Below, piece after piece: positions 35,661-43,178 of a DNA stretch of 64,000 nucleotides (positions are counted from its first letter, which is position 1; the number at the start of each line of letters is the position of its first letter). Origin of the DNA: Lingula anatina (taxonomy: Eukaryota > Brachiopoda > Lingulata > Lingulida > Lingulidae). The position numbers and the translations under genes were made by a program. Location of the stretch: the NCBI RefSeq assembly GCF_001039355.2, contig NW_019775783.1, positions 18,399-82,398 on the forward strand, read 5' to 3'. The notes under the pieces are model-generated. The model saw only the letters and a program-made list of their open reading frames with translations, made no database searches and was not told the origin of the DNA.

Positions 35661-37598
35661 GCACAAATAAACAAGAATTATACATTTGTGTACACAAAGG
35701 TCCCCCCATCGGACAAACTCCCTCACCATCCTCTCTCTTTCTCTTTCTTGCATGCGCACTCTCTAGTAGCACACACAAATACACCCTGCCGTTAATGGTA
35801 CATATCTCGTAAATGATGTATTTTATGTTTGGATTGATAATGACATGATGTATTTCTAGGGCTGGTGTAATAACATAGCCTGGAATGTAGGTCCACTCAC
35901 TGTCCGCCAGTACCAGCTGGCAGTGGAGAGATACGAGTGGAACAAGCTGCAGAGCGTCAAGTCCATAGTCCCAATTATTCACCTGTCTTGGAATCTGGCA
36001 AGAAACGTGAAAATATCCGAGCCAAAGCTGTTTGAGCAAATCAAGTAAGTGGAAGGAAGTTTCTCTTTCACTGTTAACAAAACTTTTTCCAAGGGATTAC
36101 TAAAAACATATCTCTAGAAATTTAAGTGAATATATATTTTTTTTTTAATTTAGCAAGAAATAACTTCAATCCAAATTAAATTTATGCAAAAATAACTGTT
36201 ACTGTCCAGTTAGAGCATTGTCAAGTAACCCATCAAAATTCTGCTCCTTTACTTTTCGATTAAATGTTTCTAAGTATGGCATTTCTTATTCGGGTACCTT
36301 TTAACCCAGATTACTTCCAGTTATAACAAAGTCTTCTTTTAAAGAACACTTACAGAACAGTATTCATCCAGGCATTGTGAAGGTTAACACCAGAACTAAT
36401 TTTAAAACAGGATGGATGAACATGTGAAGAAAAAGCTAGCATTTGCATCAAACAAATTGATATTTTTCAGATACTGTCTCCTGCGTACCTTGAAGCAGTG
36501 CCAGATGACACTGGAGTATATAAAGACCCTGGGTCTGGAAGCTAAGTGGCACGGGAGGTCCAAGGGGGAGGCTGCTTATTACTGTAATATATGTGAGGTG
36601 AGGGGACACTTGTGCCAGTGTCGTTTTGGGATTGTATTTCAATGAGATGTATCAGAATATATTTTGTACCTCTCAGATACGATTTCTTAATCTTAGTTTC
36701 TGTTTTACTTCAAATTTATGAATTAAGTTATTCAGTATTCTGTTTGCAGTTGGAGGCAGATGAATGTTTCTTTTCCTTTTATTATTTTTCTTTATTTGCT
36801 TGAATTGTAATTATAATTCTAAAGTTAAATTTAAATTAAAACTTTAATTCACAACACAGACTGGTTTCTTTCAATTGTTCAGATTGATATTTTTGAAATA
36901 CAATTTTTCATTGAGCAAGATGAGCTACATCTACACTGCTTAAATTATAATAATTTGATATTCTTTCTGGATTAAGAATGCCCTGTTCTTGACAACGATT
37001 TCAATTCCACTTTAACTTCAACAGATTGAGGTCTTCAACATCCTGTTTGTGATTGAGCAAGAGAAGAAGTTCCACGTACACTGCCTGGACTGTGCCAGGA
37101 AGACCAGCTCTACTCTGGAAGGCTTCATTGTCCTCAATCAGTATACCATGGACGACCTGATGGAGGTCTATGATAACTTTCAGTTGCATCAGGTGAGCAA
37201 AACACAGGGGCAGATACAAATATATTTTCGGACAATTTTCCAAATGATCTTTGTTGACCTAGCCTCCACTTTTGACCATCTTCCAACCGAAAAAAATTAG
37301 ATGCCTGGTGGATTAGTAACTCTCTCTTCTTAGTAAAGGAGGAAAAGTGTTCTCCTTAAACTAGATAATTACTATAAAAGAAGAAGCAATTTTGTCTCAA
37401 AATCTGTCTCCTTTTCAGAGAAATACTTCTTGTGGGGGATTTTAGCCAATTTTAACTACAGCAAATGCTACAGCACTACAAGATATTATTATTTTTGTTG
37501 TTATTATTATTGCATCAAATCTTTAATGCTCACACCAACATTTTAACTTAATTTTTTTATTGCAGCAAAAGAGTGCTATAACTGCCTCCTCCTCATGA
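10214..37598 (+). CDS. KDM6A: Lysine-specific demethylase 6A (UTX), 3' portion, 23 exons
   Basis: UTX removes di- and trimethyl marks from histone H3 Lys27 in the nucleus, using Fe(II) and 2-oxoglutarate, and works within the KMT2C/D (COMPASS-like) complex. Twenty-three exons with GT-AG junctions and compatible phases join into 1361 codons and a TGA at 37596. Domains in order: TPR repeats (exons at 10214-28359), a linker with [20 protein letters not shown] (28710), a Pro/Gln/His/Met/Gly-rich disordered region with a basic NLS-like [11 protein letters not shown] (29147-32218), a conserved pre-JmjC block (32592-34264), the JmjC domain (34769-36044) with iron ligands in GHQEN and GTVHW, and the C-terminal zinc domain with CNIC and CLDC. 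All catalytic and zinc residues are present. The N-terminal exons are missing because the window begins inside the gene. Family identity is certain. UTX and UTY cannot be told apart outside vertebrates, so this is the single invertebrate UTX. Confidence 0.97.
10691..11239. repeat. CpG-rich foldback (large inverted repeat) beside assembly gap
   Basis: The arm at 10691-10835 is repeated in inverted orientation at 11084-11239 and is nearly identical apart from about a 10-base extra piece in the right arm. The loop is about 250 bp. Each arm carries the phrase AAAATGGCGGAC and the loop carries GCATGGCGGCTG, which resemble YY1 sites. The right arm stops exactly at the run of Ns, so the palindrome probably continues into the gap. 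It is either a foldback transposon or an assembly artefact. Confidence 0.75.
11240..11695. other. Assembly gap (456 Ns)
   Basis: An unresolved run of N lies between the foldback and a C homopolymer. It falls within the intron between KDM6A exons at 10214-10334 and 15349-15403. Confidence 1.
11742..11958. mobile_element. MITE with CCCCCTCTACACTGGA termini
   Basis: The left end CCCCCTCTACACTGGATGG with CTTTCTGCGT just inside pairs with ACGCAGAAAG and GTCCAGTGTGAAGGGGG at the right end, giving terminal inverted repeats of about 40 bases. There is no coding capacity. Confidence 0.7.
12904..13258. repeat. 30-bp minisatellite
   Basis: Units of the type TGAATGAAAACACCCTGGGG followed by CTCATAGGGG repeat about seven times at 30-base spacing (13055-13258), with a more degenerate part to the left. 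Because the unit is a multiple of three, it is open on both strands. The resulting repetitive peptides are artefacts of the repeat. Confidence 0.85.
14790..15135. mobile_element. Approximately 346-bp MITE, 'AATAACTCTT' family, copy 2 (inverted)
   Basis: It carries the same termini as the 3558-3904 copy and aligns over its whole length in the opposite orientation (for example AATGAATTTTCCTGGAGTAA here against its complement there). Confidence 0.8.
15349..15403 (+). CDS. KDM6A: KDM6A exon B (TPR)
   Basis: Acceptor TTTTCCAG, donor AGA|GTGAGT. It encodes [18 protein letters not shown] plus one base. The HF..A...... start matches the UTX TPR helix that follows the split Lys. Entry is phase 0 and exit phase 1. 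Confidence 0.93.
15841..15960 (+). promoter_or_regulatory. Promoter-like cluster inside a KDM6A intron
   Basis: Within 70 bases there is an E-box CACGTG (15841), a CRE-like TGCGTCA (15871), two ETS-type ACTTCCGG sites (15879 and 15898) and then AAGATGGACG with an ATG at 15910. That ATG opens a 31-codon frame with no recognisable product. Such spacing is typical of CpG-type promoters with a nearby first exon. A function as an alternative or nested promoter is inference only. Confidence 0.35.
16049..18145. repeat. Segmental tandem duplication, copy 1
   Basis: About 2.1 kb runs nearly identical to 18855-21160 in the same orientation (first offset 2806 bases). The left boundary starts inside the terminal repeat of a 'CATTCAGAACAG' MITE (TAGTCCACTGTTCTAAATG), of which only the end is present here. 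It contains a (CT)n tract at 17348-17380. Its open frames carry differences that shift or break them between copies, so it is non-coding. Confidence 0.9.
18146..18262. repeat. Approximately 27-bp minisatellite
   Basis: GGACTAGATTGGCAG recurs five times with alternating AATTAGACAGA and GAGTAAACA spacers. One unresolved base sits just before it. It lies between the two segmental-duplication copies. Confidence 0.85.
18710..18873. mobile_element. MITE, 'CATTCAGAACAG' family, copy 3
   Basis: The left end CATTCAGAACAGTGGACGAA and the right end TTAGTCCACTGTTCTGAATG are exact inverted copies over most of their length. Its right terminus overlaps the left boundary of duplication copy 2. Confidence 0.8.
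18855..21160. repeat. Segmental tandem duplication, copy 2
   Basis: It matches 16049-18145, differing by scattered substitutions and one 217-bp MITE insertion at 20112-20328, which raises the offset from 2806 to about 3023 bases. Similarity ends near CATCGCAAGGGCAGGTCT. Confidence 0.9.
20112..20328. mobile_element. Harbinger-type MITE with TTA target duplication, copy 2
   Basis: The ends GACTGCATTCCCACAG and CTGTGGGAACCCAGTC are inverted. TTA flanks both sides (20109-20111 and 20329-20331). The paralogous empty site exists in duplication copy 1 (AACTTGGTGATA). Three-base TTA/TAA target duplications are characteristic of PIF/Harbinger elements. The insertion postdates the segmental duplication. 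Confidence 0.85.
21556..21720. repeat. Imperfect GT/CA microsatellite with self-complementary halves
   Basis: GTGTGTGTGCGTGCGTGCAT on the left and GCGCGCGCACACACTTACAC on the right are partly complementary, so the stretch could fold. It is alternating purine-pyrimidine throughout. Confidence 0.6.
22108..22318. repeat. Two adjacent short tandem duplications
   Basis: First, a roughly 65-base unit (ATTATTTCAGCTTATACAAT with flanks) is repeated twice. Immediately after it, a roughly 50-base unit (AAAATATAGAATATCCTCT followed by CAGTGGGYGTTAGTCT) is repeated twice. Confidence 0.75.
25028..25074. repeat. (ATT)n microsatellite
   Basis: An uninterrupted ATT trinucleotide run of about 15 units in the large intron. 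Confidence 0.95.
26040..26074 (+). CDS. KDM6A: KDM6A exon C (35-nt micro-exon, TPR)
   Basis: Acceptor TTTTCAG, donor CAG|GTAAGA. With the preceding split base it encodes [12 protein letters not shown], the conserved TPR helix (QFHIAHLYE in vertebrates). It is too short for ORF searches but certain from the protein match and phases. Confidence 0.93.
26310..26385. repeat. (CT)n/(CA)n microsatellite
   Basis: A CT run followed by an interrupted CA run in the intron between the exons at 26040 and 26524. Confidence 0.9.
26524..26617 (+). CDS. KDM6A: KDM6A exon D (TPR)
   Basis: Acceptor ATTTCAG, donor CTTG|GTAAGT. It encodes [19 protein letters not shown] and on to IYRQLG. The [10 protein letters not shown] core is identical to vertebrate UTX. 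Entry is phase 0 and exit phase 1. Confidence 0.96.
26938..26993. promoter_or_regulatory. Short tandem repeat ending in a perfect DR1 nuclear-receptor motif
   Basis: Three imperfect 21-22-base units of the type CCTTTGACCTTTTAATGATG. The last contains TGACCTTTGACCT at 26981-26993, the complement of AGGTCAAAGGTCA, an ideal direct repeat with one-base spacing bound by RXR/HNF4/COUP-TF-type receptors. It ends 11 bases before the exon at 27005, so it also forms the polypyrimidine/branch region. A regulatory role is inference. Confidence 0.4.
27005..27230 (+). CDS. KDM6A: KDM6A exon E (TPR)
   Basis: Acceptor CTCCAG, donor TTGG|GTGAGT. It encodes [13 protein letters not shown] and on, with [18 protein letters not shown] and [19 protein letters not shown], one of the most conserved UTX TPR blocks. 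Entry is phase 1 and exit phase 2. Confidence 0.97.
27673..27848 (+). CDS. KDM6A: KDM6A exon F (TPR)
   Basis: Acceptor ACGTGCAG, donor AAAG|GTATTT (a weak donor). It encodes [20 protein letters not shown] and on to [17 protein letters not shown]. Entry is phase 2 and exit phase 1. Confidence 0.96.
28275..28359 (+). CDS. KDM6A: KDM6A exon G (end of TPR array)
   Basis: Acceptor ATTTCCAG, donor AAA|GTAAGG. It encodes [20 protein letters not shown] then PMENLQP, equivalent to the [20 protein letters not shown] segment of vertebrates. Exit is phase 2. Confidence 0.94.
28710..28797 (+). CDS. KDM6A: KDM6A exon H (conserved linker)
   Basis: Acceptor CTCCCAG, donor ACACAG|GTAAAT. It encodes [20 protein letters not shown] then SRQGAMNTQ, nearly invariant in UTX. 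Exit is phase 0. Confidence 0.97.
29147..29686 (+). CDS. KDM6A: KDM6A exon I (disordered Pro/Met/Gly/His-rich, NLS)
   Basis: Acceptor TTTCCAG, donor AAGAAG|GTAAGC, exactly 180 codons. It starts [19 protein letters not shown] and runs through repeated MGPH/MPQM/GPGQM phrases, a QQQQQQ run and an AAAAAA run to the basic [11 protein letters not shown], a likely nuclear localisation signal. There is no sequence match to vertebrate UTX here; the position and phase match. The frame is preferred because both ends are canonical phase-0 splice sites. Confidence 0.9.
30039..30164 (+). CDS. KDM6A: KDM6A exon J (Pro/Gln-rich)
   Basis: Acceptor ATTTCAG, donor AGTCAG|GTAATT, 42 codons, phase 0-0. It encodes [19 protein letters not shown] and on to [13 protein letters not shown]. 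Low complexity, with no fold expected. Confidence 0.88.
30470..30654 (+). repeat. 105-bp tandem duplication of an acceptor region, making a decoy exon K
   Basis: The end of the intron and the start of the next exon are duplicated at a 105-base period. A copy of the acceptor ends at 30549 and is followed by GGTAACTTAGCACCATAGCA, which differs from the true exon by a TAG stop at 30565-30567. A third, shorter echo (TTACTACATCAGTGTAGCAT) precedes it. Confidence 0.85.
30655..30750 (+). CDS. KDM6A: KDM6A exon K (Gln-rich)
   Basis: Acceptor ATTTCCAG, donor GCGCAG|GTAAGG, 32 codons, phase 0-0. It encodes [20 protein letters not shown] then [12 protein letters not shown]. Confidence 0.9.
30990..31107 (+). 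CDS. KDM6A: KDM6A exon L (His/Pro/Gly-rich)
   Basis: Acceptor TTCTTCCAG, donor ACCCAG|GTATAC. It encodes [20 protein letters not shown] and on to NTPPPPYP. Exit is phase 1 into the next exon's Gly. Confidence 0.88.
31502..32218 (+). CDS. KDM6A: KDM6A exon M (disordered, acidic amphipathic segment)
   Basis: Acceptor AATTCCAG, donor ATCTG|GTAGGT, 717 bases, phase 1-1. The first half is Pro/Gly/Ser-rich. The second half changes character: [20 protein letters not shown] followed by [20 protein letters not shown] is acidic and amphipathic, resembling coactivator-binding helices. The end is acidic and Lys-rich. Confidence 0.9.
32592..33007 (+). CDS. KDM6A: KDM6A exon N (conserved pre-JmjC block)
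   Basis: Acceptor ATTTCAG, donor TCTCAG|GTAAAG. It contains [61 protein letters not shown] and [15 protein letters not shown], which closely track vertebrate UTX. Entry is phase 1 and exit phase 0. Confidence 0.97.
33288..33419 (+). CDS. KDM6A: KDM6A exon O
   Basis: Acceptor TTATTCAG, donor TTGAAG|GTATGT, 44 codons. It encodes [20 protein letters not shown] and on through [20 protein letters not shown], matching the UTX segment before JmjC. Confidence 0.96.
33696..33772 (+). CDS. KDM6A: KDM6A exon P (acidic Ser-rich linker)
   Basis: Acceptor GTGTTTTAG, donor AAAGG|GTAAGG. It encodes [20 protein letters not shown] then SGGGK, matching the position of the Ser-rich linker in vertebrate UTX. 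Exit is phase 2. Confidence 0.93.
34153..34264 (+). CDS. KDM6A: KDM6A exon Q (JmjC N-terminal shoulder)
   Basis: Acceptor ATAAACAG, donor ACACGG|GTGAGG. It encodes [20 protein letters not shown] then [17 protein letters not shown], equivalent to the vertebrate [27 protein letters not shown] stretch. Confidence 0.97.
34769..34983 (+). CDS. KDM6A: KDM6A exon R (JmjC core, HxE iron motif)
   Basis: Acceptor CTCTTCCAG, donor GAAAG|GTGGGT. It contains [40 protein letters not shown] and [15 protein letters not shown]. The His and Glu of GHQEN are two of the three Fe(II) ligands in UTX. Exit is phase 2. Confidence 0.98.
35165..35365. repeat. Approximately 23-bp minisatellite between JmjC exons
   Basis: AGAATTCATATCCAGATTAT-type units alternate with AGACTTCTTAGAATC variants about eight times. 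It lies in the intron between the exons at 34769 and 35410. Confidence 0.85.
35410..35554 (+). CDS. KDM6A: KDM6A exon S (JmjC, second His)
   Basis: Acceptor TTTTCAG, donor GCTATT|GTAAGT. It encodes [20 protein letters not shown] and on through [18 protein letters not shown]. The His of GTVHW is the third iron ligand. Confidence 0.98.
35609..35657. repeat. (CA)n microsatellite
   Basis: A CA dinucleotide run just downstream of the donor at 35554. Confidence 0.95.
35860..36044 (+). CDS. KDM6A: KDM6A exon T (JmjC end / helical domain)
   Basis: Acceptor TTTCTAG, donor ATCAA|GTAAGT. It starts [13 protein letters not shown] and continues through [20 protein letters not shown] and [11 protein letters not shown]. 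Exit is phase 2. Confidence 0.98.
36471..36597 (+). CDS. KDM6A: KDM6A exon U (zinc domain, first Cys pair)
   Basis: Acceptor TTTTTCAG, donor TGTGAG|GTGAGG. It encodes [20 protein letters not shown] and on to [22 protein letters not shown] is the first zinc-binding pair of the C-terminal domain. Confidence 0.98.
37025..37192 (+). CDS. KDM6A: KDM6A exon V (zinc domain, second Cys pair)
   Basis: Acceptor TCAACAG, donor CATCAG|GTGAGC, 56 codons. It encodes [20 protein letters not shown] then [14 protein letters not shown] and [20 protein letters not shown] completes the zinc site. Confidence 0.98.
37203..37310. mobile_element. MITE fragment of the 45631-45804 family
   Basis: CAGGGGCAGATAC followed by GACAATTTTCCAAATGATCT and GACCATCTTCCAACCG aligns with the element at 45631-45804. 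It starts 11 bases after the exon V donor. One end is missing. Confidence 0.65.
37566..37598 (+). CDS. KDM6A: KDM6A terminal coding exon W
   Basis: Acceptor TATTGCAG. It encodes [10 protein letters not shown] and a TGA at 37596-37598, ending near where vertebrate UTX ends (APPLPSASS tail). Phase 0 joins the preceding Gln codon. Confidence 0.93.
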   Translation, partial: QKSAITASSS

Positions 37599-40240
37599 TG
37601 ACTGGCTGATCATGTGACATTTCTTCATTGTGATTGGCTGAGAGTTTGATCATGTGACTACAATATCAGCTTACACCAAAGATCTCAAGGAACTCTGGGG
37701 CAAAGAGCAAAATGTGATGTGGCTGTCCCTAGACAAAGAGGACTATGACAGCATTAAGTAAACTTCCGTTTAGGTGGGGTATCTAGTAGCAGTGTAGAAG
37801 GCAGTGTTGTTATAAAAAAACTTATTCTTTGCGAGCTGCTTTGTTATAATTCAGAAAAGGTCATTTTGCTGGCTACAATTATTGTGGATAACACTTAGGT
37901 GTCTTCTGCTAGTGCTCCCATTTTGGCTGAATGGATAGATAGATGGCAGCACAAAGCAAGATATGCCTATCCAATGAAAGATATTGCTTTCATCCTGTGG
38001 CACTGATTACCAGAGGAAGAATATGGACCTCACCCTCTTTATGCTAAAATTATGTACTGATGAATACACATAGTATTTATTCTTTAAAAATGTTTACTTT
38101 ATATATCTCCTAATCACTATGCTTAAAGTATTGATGGTTATGATATTCTTAAACATGATGCTCCTGGGTAAAGGTGTAGAACCAAGATTGGAGCCATAAT
38201 GCAATGCCATTACTATTGCAGCCAACCTAAAGCAACAACAACGATGCTAATATACAGCTCTGAGTACCTCAAGGAAATATACACACATATATAATATATG
38301 ATATGAATATGTATACATGAGCAATAAGTACAAGCTCTAACACTGCCAACCAGAAATTATATATATTAATTATGGAAGTGTTCCATACACAAATGTTAAG
38401 ATCTCAACATTTTCTACCAATATGTATGCTTGTTAATGACCAGTGTAAATGATAAGGGTTAATTTTATATTTAAAACATAATAACATGGTGCAGTCCAGA
38501 AATGTATACACTGGAGTGATGCATATACATTAAGCTAATAACAAAGTTATATATGTGTATATGAGATATTTATTATTCAATACGAGGCACAGTTGTTAAT
38601 AATGGGTCTTCTATTCAGGCCAACCATTTTAAAGAGTATTTATACTTGAGATATAGGTCATTTAGGACATGGGTTTGTTAGTTTAAAGATAACATTTGCA
38701 AATTAAATGGCATATTTTTACATGGAATTATTTTGCTTGAAATATTGCATATTGAAAGTAGATGTTAATTTCATGGCATGGTTTGTAGTTTTGCACAGTT
38801 CTTCTGTTGAGCACAAGAGGTGCAGTGTGTTGACTGTAAAGCTGTTTATTGATATCATTATTAAGGGATGTCTATACATCATACCTGTGCTTGTTTAAAT
38901 AAATGGGTGAGTTAAATTATAGATTTGGAATCATTAAACTGAAGTTAAAGAGTGTATATATAAGTTATCCCCATGGGTACAATTAGTTAATGTACAAATC
39001 ACTAGGTGGAGACACATCTGTTTGTGGCTTATCACCAGGTGGAAACACTAGTGTAGATATCCAAGAGATACTGGATCAGAATTAATCAAATGTAGTAAAA
39101 AGCATGATTCATTTATTTTCTTTATCTTTTTCCGCTGATAATTCTTCAGTTGCTCATTTTTGTACATTTTGTAAATAGGTGACACCTTTTCTTTTCTAAG
39201 TCCCTACCTCTAATTTTTTGTAGCTTAGCTTATTTTGAACACAGGTTCATCTAACATCCTCTAACCTTGTGTAATGTATGCTCATTAAGTCCTAAATACA
39301 TTGTAGAAATGCAAGAAATTCTGGTTCATTCTCTGACCCACTTGGTAAACTGAAATCTGCACGTTTATATTTCAGCATATAGGGTAAACAAGGTATATCG
39401 TTTTGTTGTAATCTTTTATAAGGGGGTACTATGAAAAACTGATTTTTTTTTTTGGGGGGGGGGGTATTTGTTTGCTTTTGCCAGTTATATACTTGAACTA
39501 AGTTTGTGTTGAAGCTGAGGTCATTTAATGTATCACATCTGCTATTGTGTCTTTCTCTACCATTCAGTCCACCTCCAAAGTGTCGGCAAATTGAAAAAAA
39601 GAGCTAGTTACAGCTGATACTAAGAATTAATAATCTGTTTTGTTATCTTGAAAACCGTGTCTAAGAGTGAAAGTTACTTCCAATGTTTTTTTTCTGATTT
39701 TCTCATGTCTTCATTTTTTAAAACTTGATTTGAAAAACCAATTTATGTAGTAAATGTACCAAAGTAAGGAGCAAAAATGATTCTCAGATCTTAGTTCATC
39801 ACGATTCAAGCTATCATCGCCACTGCAGTATGGAATTGGTACCCTTACCTTACAGTCTTGTCGTGTTTGCATTTTCTGTAATTGATTCATCCTCTGTTTG
39901 ACCAGGTTGGAAGGGTTTTTTCAATGGTATTTTTAAAAAATATTTTCATGTAGATTATTTTGAGGCAAATTTTAAAACGGGACTTTCTTGGCCATTCAGT
40001 AAAATTGTAAATATTTCGTTCTTTAATCATCTTGATTTTCGATAGAATATCATTTTGAATATCTTTTTCTTTTCGGAAAAAGAGTTAATGTCTGTAGAAA
40101 TTTACCGTATAGTACCGTCAACATTAGATTGCTATCACTGATAGGTGTTTCAGACATTGTTTTGTTTTGCTAATACGTAGATTGTACATGTAGCAACTGA
40201 ACTAAATAATTGAAAATAAATATTTCTGGTAAAATAATAT
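37599..40240 (+). other. KDM6A: KDM6A 3' untranslated region
   Basis: No further gene is visible up to the AATAAA at 40215-40220, so the terminal exon probably continues for about 2.6 kb. An earlier AATAAA at about 38899 could give a shorter form. The stretch is AT-rich with several ATTTA-type phrases and no transposon termini, unlike the flanking DNA, which supports transcription as UTR. Confidence 0.6.
40215..40220 (+). terminator. KDM6A: Probable KDM6A polyadenylation signal
   Basis: A canonical AATAAA followed by a T-rich/GT-containing stretch (ATCACTTGTGTTTTATATTT). MITE-rich intergenic DNA begins just after it. Confidence 0.6.
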
Positions 40241-40325
40241 CACTTGTGTTTTATATTTTTAAAACGAATTTGATGATTATATATAAAACTGACAGGCTGT
40301 CGATTGCGTAACGTTAACTTGACAG

Positions 40326-40580
40326 TTGGACCCATAGGGCTCATTCCCATTGAAACTATGGTTCTAAATAGGTCGATCCAACTCTCACTGAATGCAATGA
40401 GATGAACACGCCTCTTGCTTCCAACGTACTCGTATGAACACCGGCTTTTCTGTATTCTACTCAACACCATGAGGTATGTTAACCTGATTGCATTCAGCAA
40501 TTGTCCCAGCACAGCGGAGTTGGATCGATCTAAGTACTAGAACGATTGTTCCATCGGGAATGTAAGCCCATGGTCCCAAT
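40326..40580. mobile_element. MITE with long terminal inverted repeats
   Basis: TTGGACCCATAGGGCTCATT ... TAGGTCGATCCAACT on the left pairs with AGTTGGATCGATCTA ... AATGTAAGCCCATGGTCCCA on the right, giving about 55-base termini. The interior phrase TGATTGCATTCAGCA is shared with 5735-5904. Confidence 0.75.
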
Positions 40581-40769
40581 CTTGGCTCGAAAATGAGCGT
40601 GGTAACTTTTGTAACTCCTGTCAGATACTGTTGTTTCGGGGCTCTGAATGGACACACGGGTACATTAAATAGTGAGTGGACTTGTAAGTCATTAGTGGAA
40701 TAAGAATCGGGAATATATATCAATCATATTCTGGAAGTTGCGAGGTAAAATTTAAATACTAATCAACAT

Positions 40770-41110
40770 TACGGTCTCGCCCTGAGACCTTTCACTAGGT
40801 AACGACTGATCACCTCATTTAGTGTCATTCGGTTGGCAATAGAAATGAGGACTCGCACAACTGGTTCCGGGCGCTGATGTTCCTAGAGGGATAATACTAA
40901 ATGGGGTGACCAGGGCTCCGTATCTCGAAAGGTTCGCTATGTTGTGCACGTGCAAGTGCGTCTCGATTCCATGGCCCCGTATCTCGAAATAGAATCGGTT
41001 ATGGAATGGAGACACTAACGCATGTGCGCAACATATAGCGAACCTTTCGAGATACGGAGCCCAGCTCATCCAAGCCATAACCTAGTGAAAGGTGTCAGCG
41101 TGAGACGGCA
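40770..41110. mobile_element. Nested palindromic element
   Basis: Outer pair: GAGACCTTTCACTAGGT and ACCTAGTGAAAGGTGTC. Inner pair: GGGCTCCGTATCTCGAAAGG and CCTTTCGAGATACGGAGCCC, with a further GGCCCCGTATCTCGAAA copy in the loop. It is likely two inverted-repeat elements, one inside the other. There is no coding capacity. Confidence 0.7.
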
Positions 41111-41654
41111 ACGTCGGTAAATCGTTGGATATTGACCACGTAAGTTTCAGAATTTGATCGATATATTCTCCTCACATCAGGTATTTAGCCTGTGCGATTT
41201 TGTTAAGGTGAAATCTTTGACATTTTTATTGTAAAAGCGTCGACCGTAGTGATACCATAGATGACATTGCACAGTTCCCGCACTGGCATTGTTCTGCGGA
41301 CTTGCGGTAATCGTGATAATGATCGAACCTGTCGTTGATCTCTTACCTGTTTACGTTTGGTGGGTATCTAATGCATAACAACAGTAAACCTGTTTAAAAT
41401 TTAGCGGTATTTACTTGCACGAATTTGAAATTGTGCGTTTCCTCATTCTGACCGTATGGGTGCTAAAACAATAGGGATCTGCAAGGACAACATATCACTC
41501 TTCAAGAAAGCCGCATGGAAGGAATGAGACAACTGCACTGAGACTGACAGTACGATTACTTTTCAACCAAAAAACCGAATTTGGCACTGGGGTAGCATCT
41601 TCCTCCCCACCATATAGCTCTGTGATTTTCGATATCTTTTCCCGATGAATTTGA

Positions 41655-41907
41655 GTGGTGACTTTGAGCAATGTCTCAGATACTCAAATAAATTAATTTG
41701 GAAATTATTTTACTTATTTCTAAGATATTTCACATAAAAATTTACGCCTCCCAAATATTATGAGAGCCGATGTCATCGCTGGGCTGAAAAAAGCTGTAAT
41801 CACATTGGTCAATTAATGTTGATGTTTATAAAGAAATATAAAAGATAAGTAAGTAAATTTCCAAACTAATTTATTTGAATAGCAGAGACATTGATCATAG
41901 TCACCAC
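41655..41907. mobile_element. MITE with GTGGTGACT...AGTCACCAC termini
   Basis: The left arm (GTGGTGACTTTGAGCAATGT, CTCAAATAAATTAATTTGGA) pairs with the right arm (CCAAACTAATTTATTTGA, ACATTGATCATAGTCACCAC) over about 60 bases. It is AT-rich and non-coding. Confidence 0.7.
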
Positions 41908-43084
41908 ATAACTTAATTTTGATTAGCATTAAAAATGACAGAGTTTAAAGGTGGGTGGGTGGGGGGTTACAGCAAAAGTGCCCCAAAATTTCTCCCAAGG
42001 CCAGGTCAGCCAAATGGCACTGTGTCCGAATGTAAAGTAAACGTCCTCACCCTAGCCCGTAGCCACTTACGGTGTCTTCAAAATCGCATGGAAAAACGTA
42101 TTTTATTGATCGGCGTATGCCGCAAGTGTGATCGAGGTTTTACGTCCTATCAATCAAATCTTAACTTTTAAATACAAACCCTAATGCCCTCATAATTCAG
42201 TAAAATAATTTCTTGTCTTTCTTGGATCAACTCTCATTCCCTACTTTACCTTTACCTTCAATTTCTGCTGTTAAGAGTTCTCTTTAATTACCTTAATGCA
42301 GGATCGCTTTCAACCGCAGCTCTAAATCTAAATAGAAATAAAAAAATGCTTAACATAATTCTTTGTTTGCATAATGCTAAACTGTACACGCATTCATAAT
42401 TAAAACACGGTCAATACACCCCAAAGCATCTCCGGTGCCTCCAGCACTCCTTTACATTTCTTTTTCAGATGCCCATTGCGGGAGAGAAGTTACTTGTCCC
42501 TTTACCAAATAAATCGATGAAATATTGCAGGGAAATAAGTTCTTTTAAATCAAAATGTACAGTTATTACTGTTTCTCCATGCACATATATTTTTAATTGT
42601 TGGACAAAACGATAATTGTTACTGTATCTACGTTCCTACTTAACAATTATGAAAATGCTTGAACAGTACATGTGCCCTTAAAAATGCCTTACTTAAATTT
42701 ATTCAGTTTTTGTGTCTCAGTAAAATCATCGATTTATTTCTTGTATGGTAACCGGTCTTGATAATTGGTCGTTAGCCTTATGTTCATTTATTTATGACTT
42801 TTATAATATAGCTTTTCCCTTTCTCTCTTTTTTTTATTCTTGTTTGCTCTCTATATATGGGGGTTATTGAAGGTAAAGAACGATCACGTATTGATCACAT
42901 TTCTCCCTGTTTACTGTGTTCCCTTGGTTGTGTTTACACTACCAAAACAATGTAGGCCTACAACCAGGTGATGTATTTGCTTTTGTGCCTCTGCTATTAA
43001 ACACCACTAAAATGAAAGAAAAAAGGTTTTGTGTGAAGTTATATTGACCTCGTTTTAAGGTGTGTATACACAATAGGTGTTTAC
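41908..43084. other. Intergenic DNA between KDM6A and the next gene
   Basis: No gene or element with clear termini is visible. AT-rich. A 78-codon open frame at 41935 has no recognisable motif. Confidence 0.5.
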
Positions 43085-43178
43085 ATGGAACTGCCGTCGC
43101 GGCAGCCATTTTGTATTTTCGATGTCAGACAGCTAGGAGTGTGGCGTTTCTGGCAATGTCAGGATTCATGGTGCAATA
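43085..43178 (+). promoter_or_regulatory. Presumed core promoter / 5' UTR of the TRADD-N/TIR gene
   Basis: A locally GC-richer stretch with GCAGCCATTTTG (YY1/CpG-promoter-like) sits 70 bases before the start codon. An upstream ATG at about 43169 opens only ATG GTG CAA TAA, a minimal upstream ORF that overlaps the start context. No TATA box is clear. Inference from position. Confidence 0.35.

Noticed and set aside
35605-36039. 144-codon - strand frame
   Set aside because: Antisense to the (CA)n repeat and the JmjC exon; Cys-Val run comes from the repeat.
42001-42171. Possible small gene at 41935-42171
   Set aside because: No motif, composition or splice evidence; intergenic open frame of chance length.
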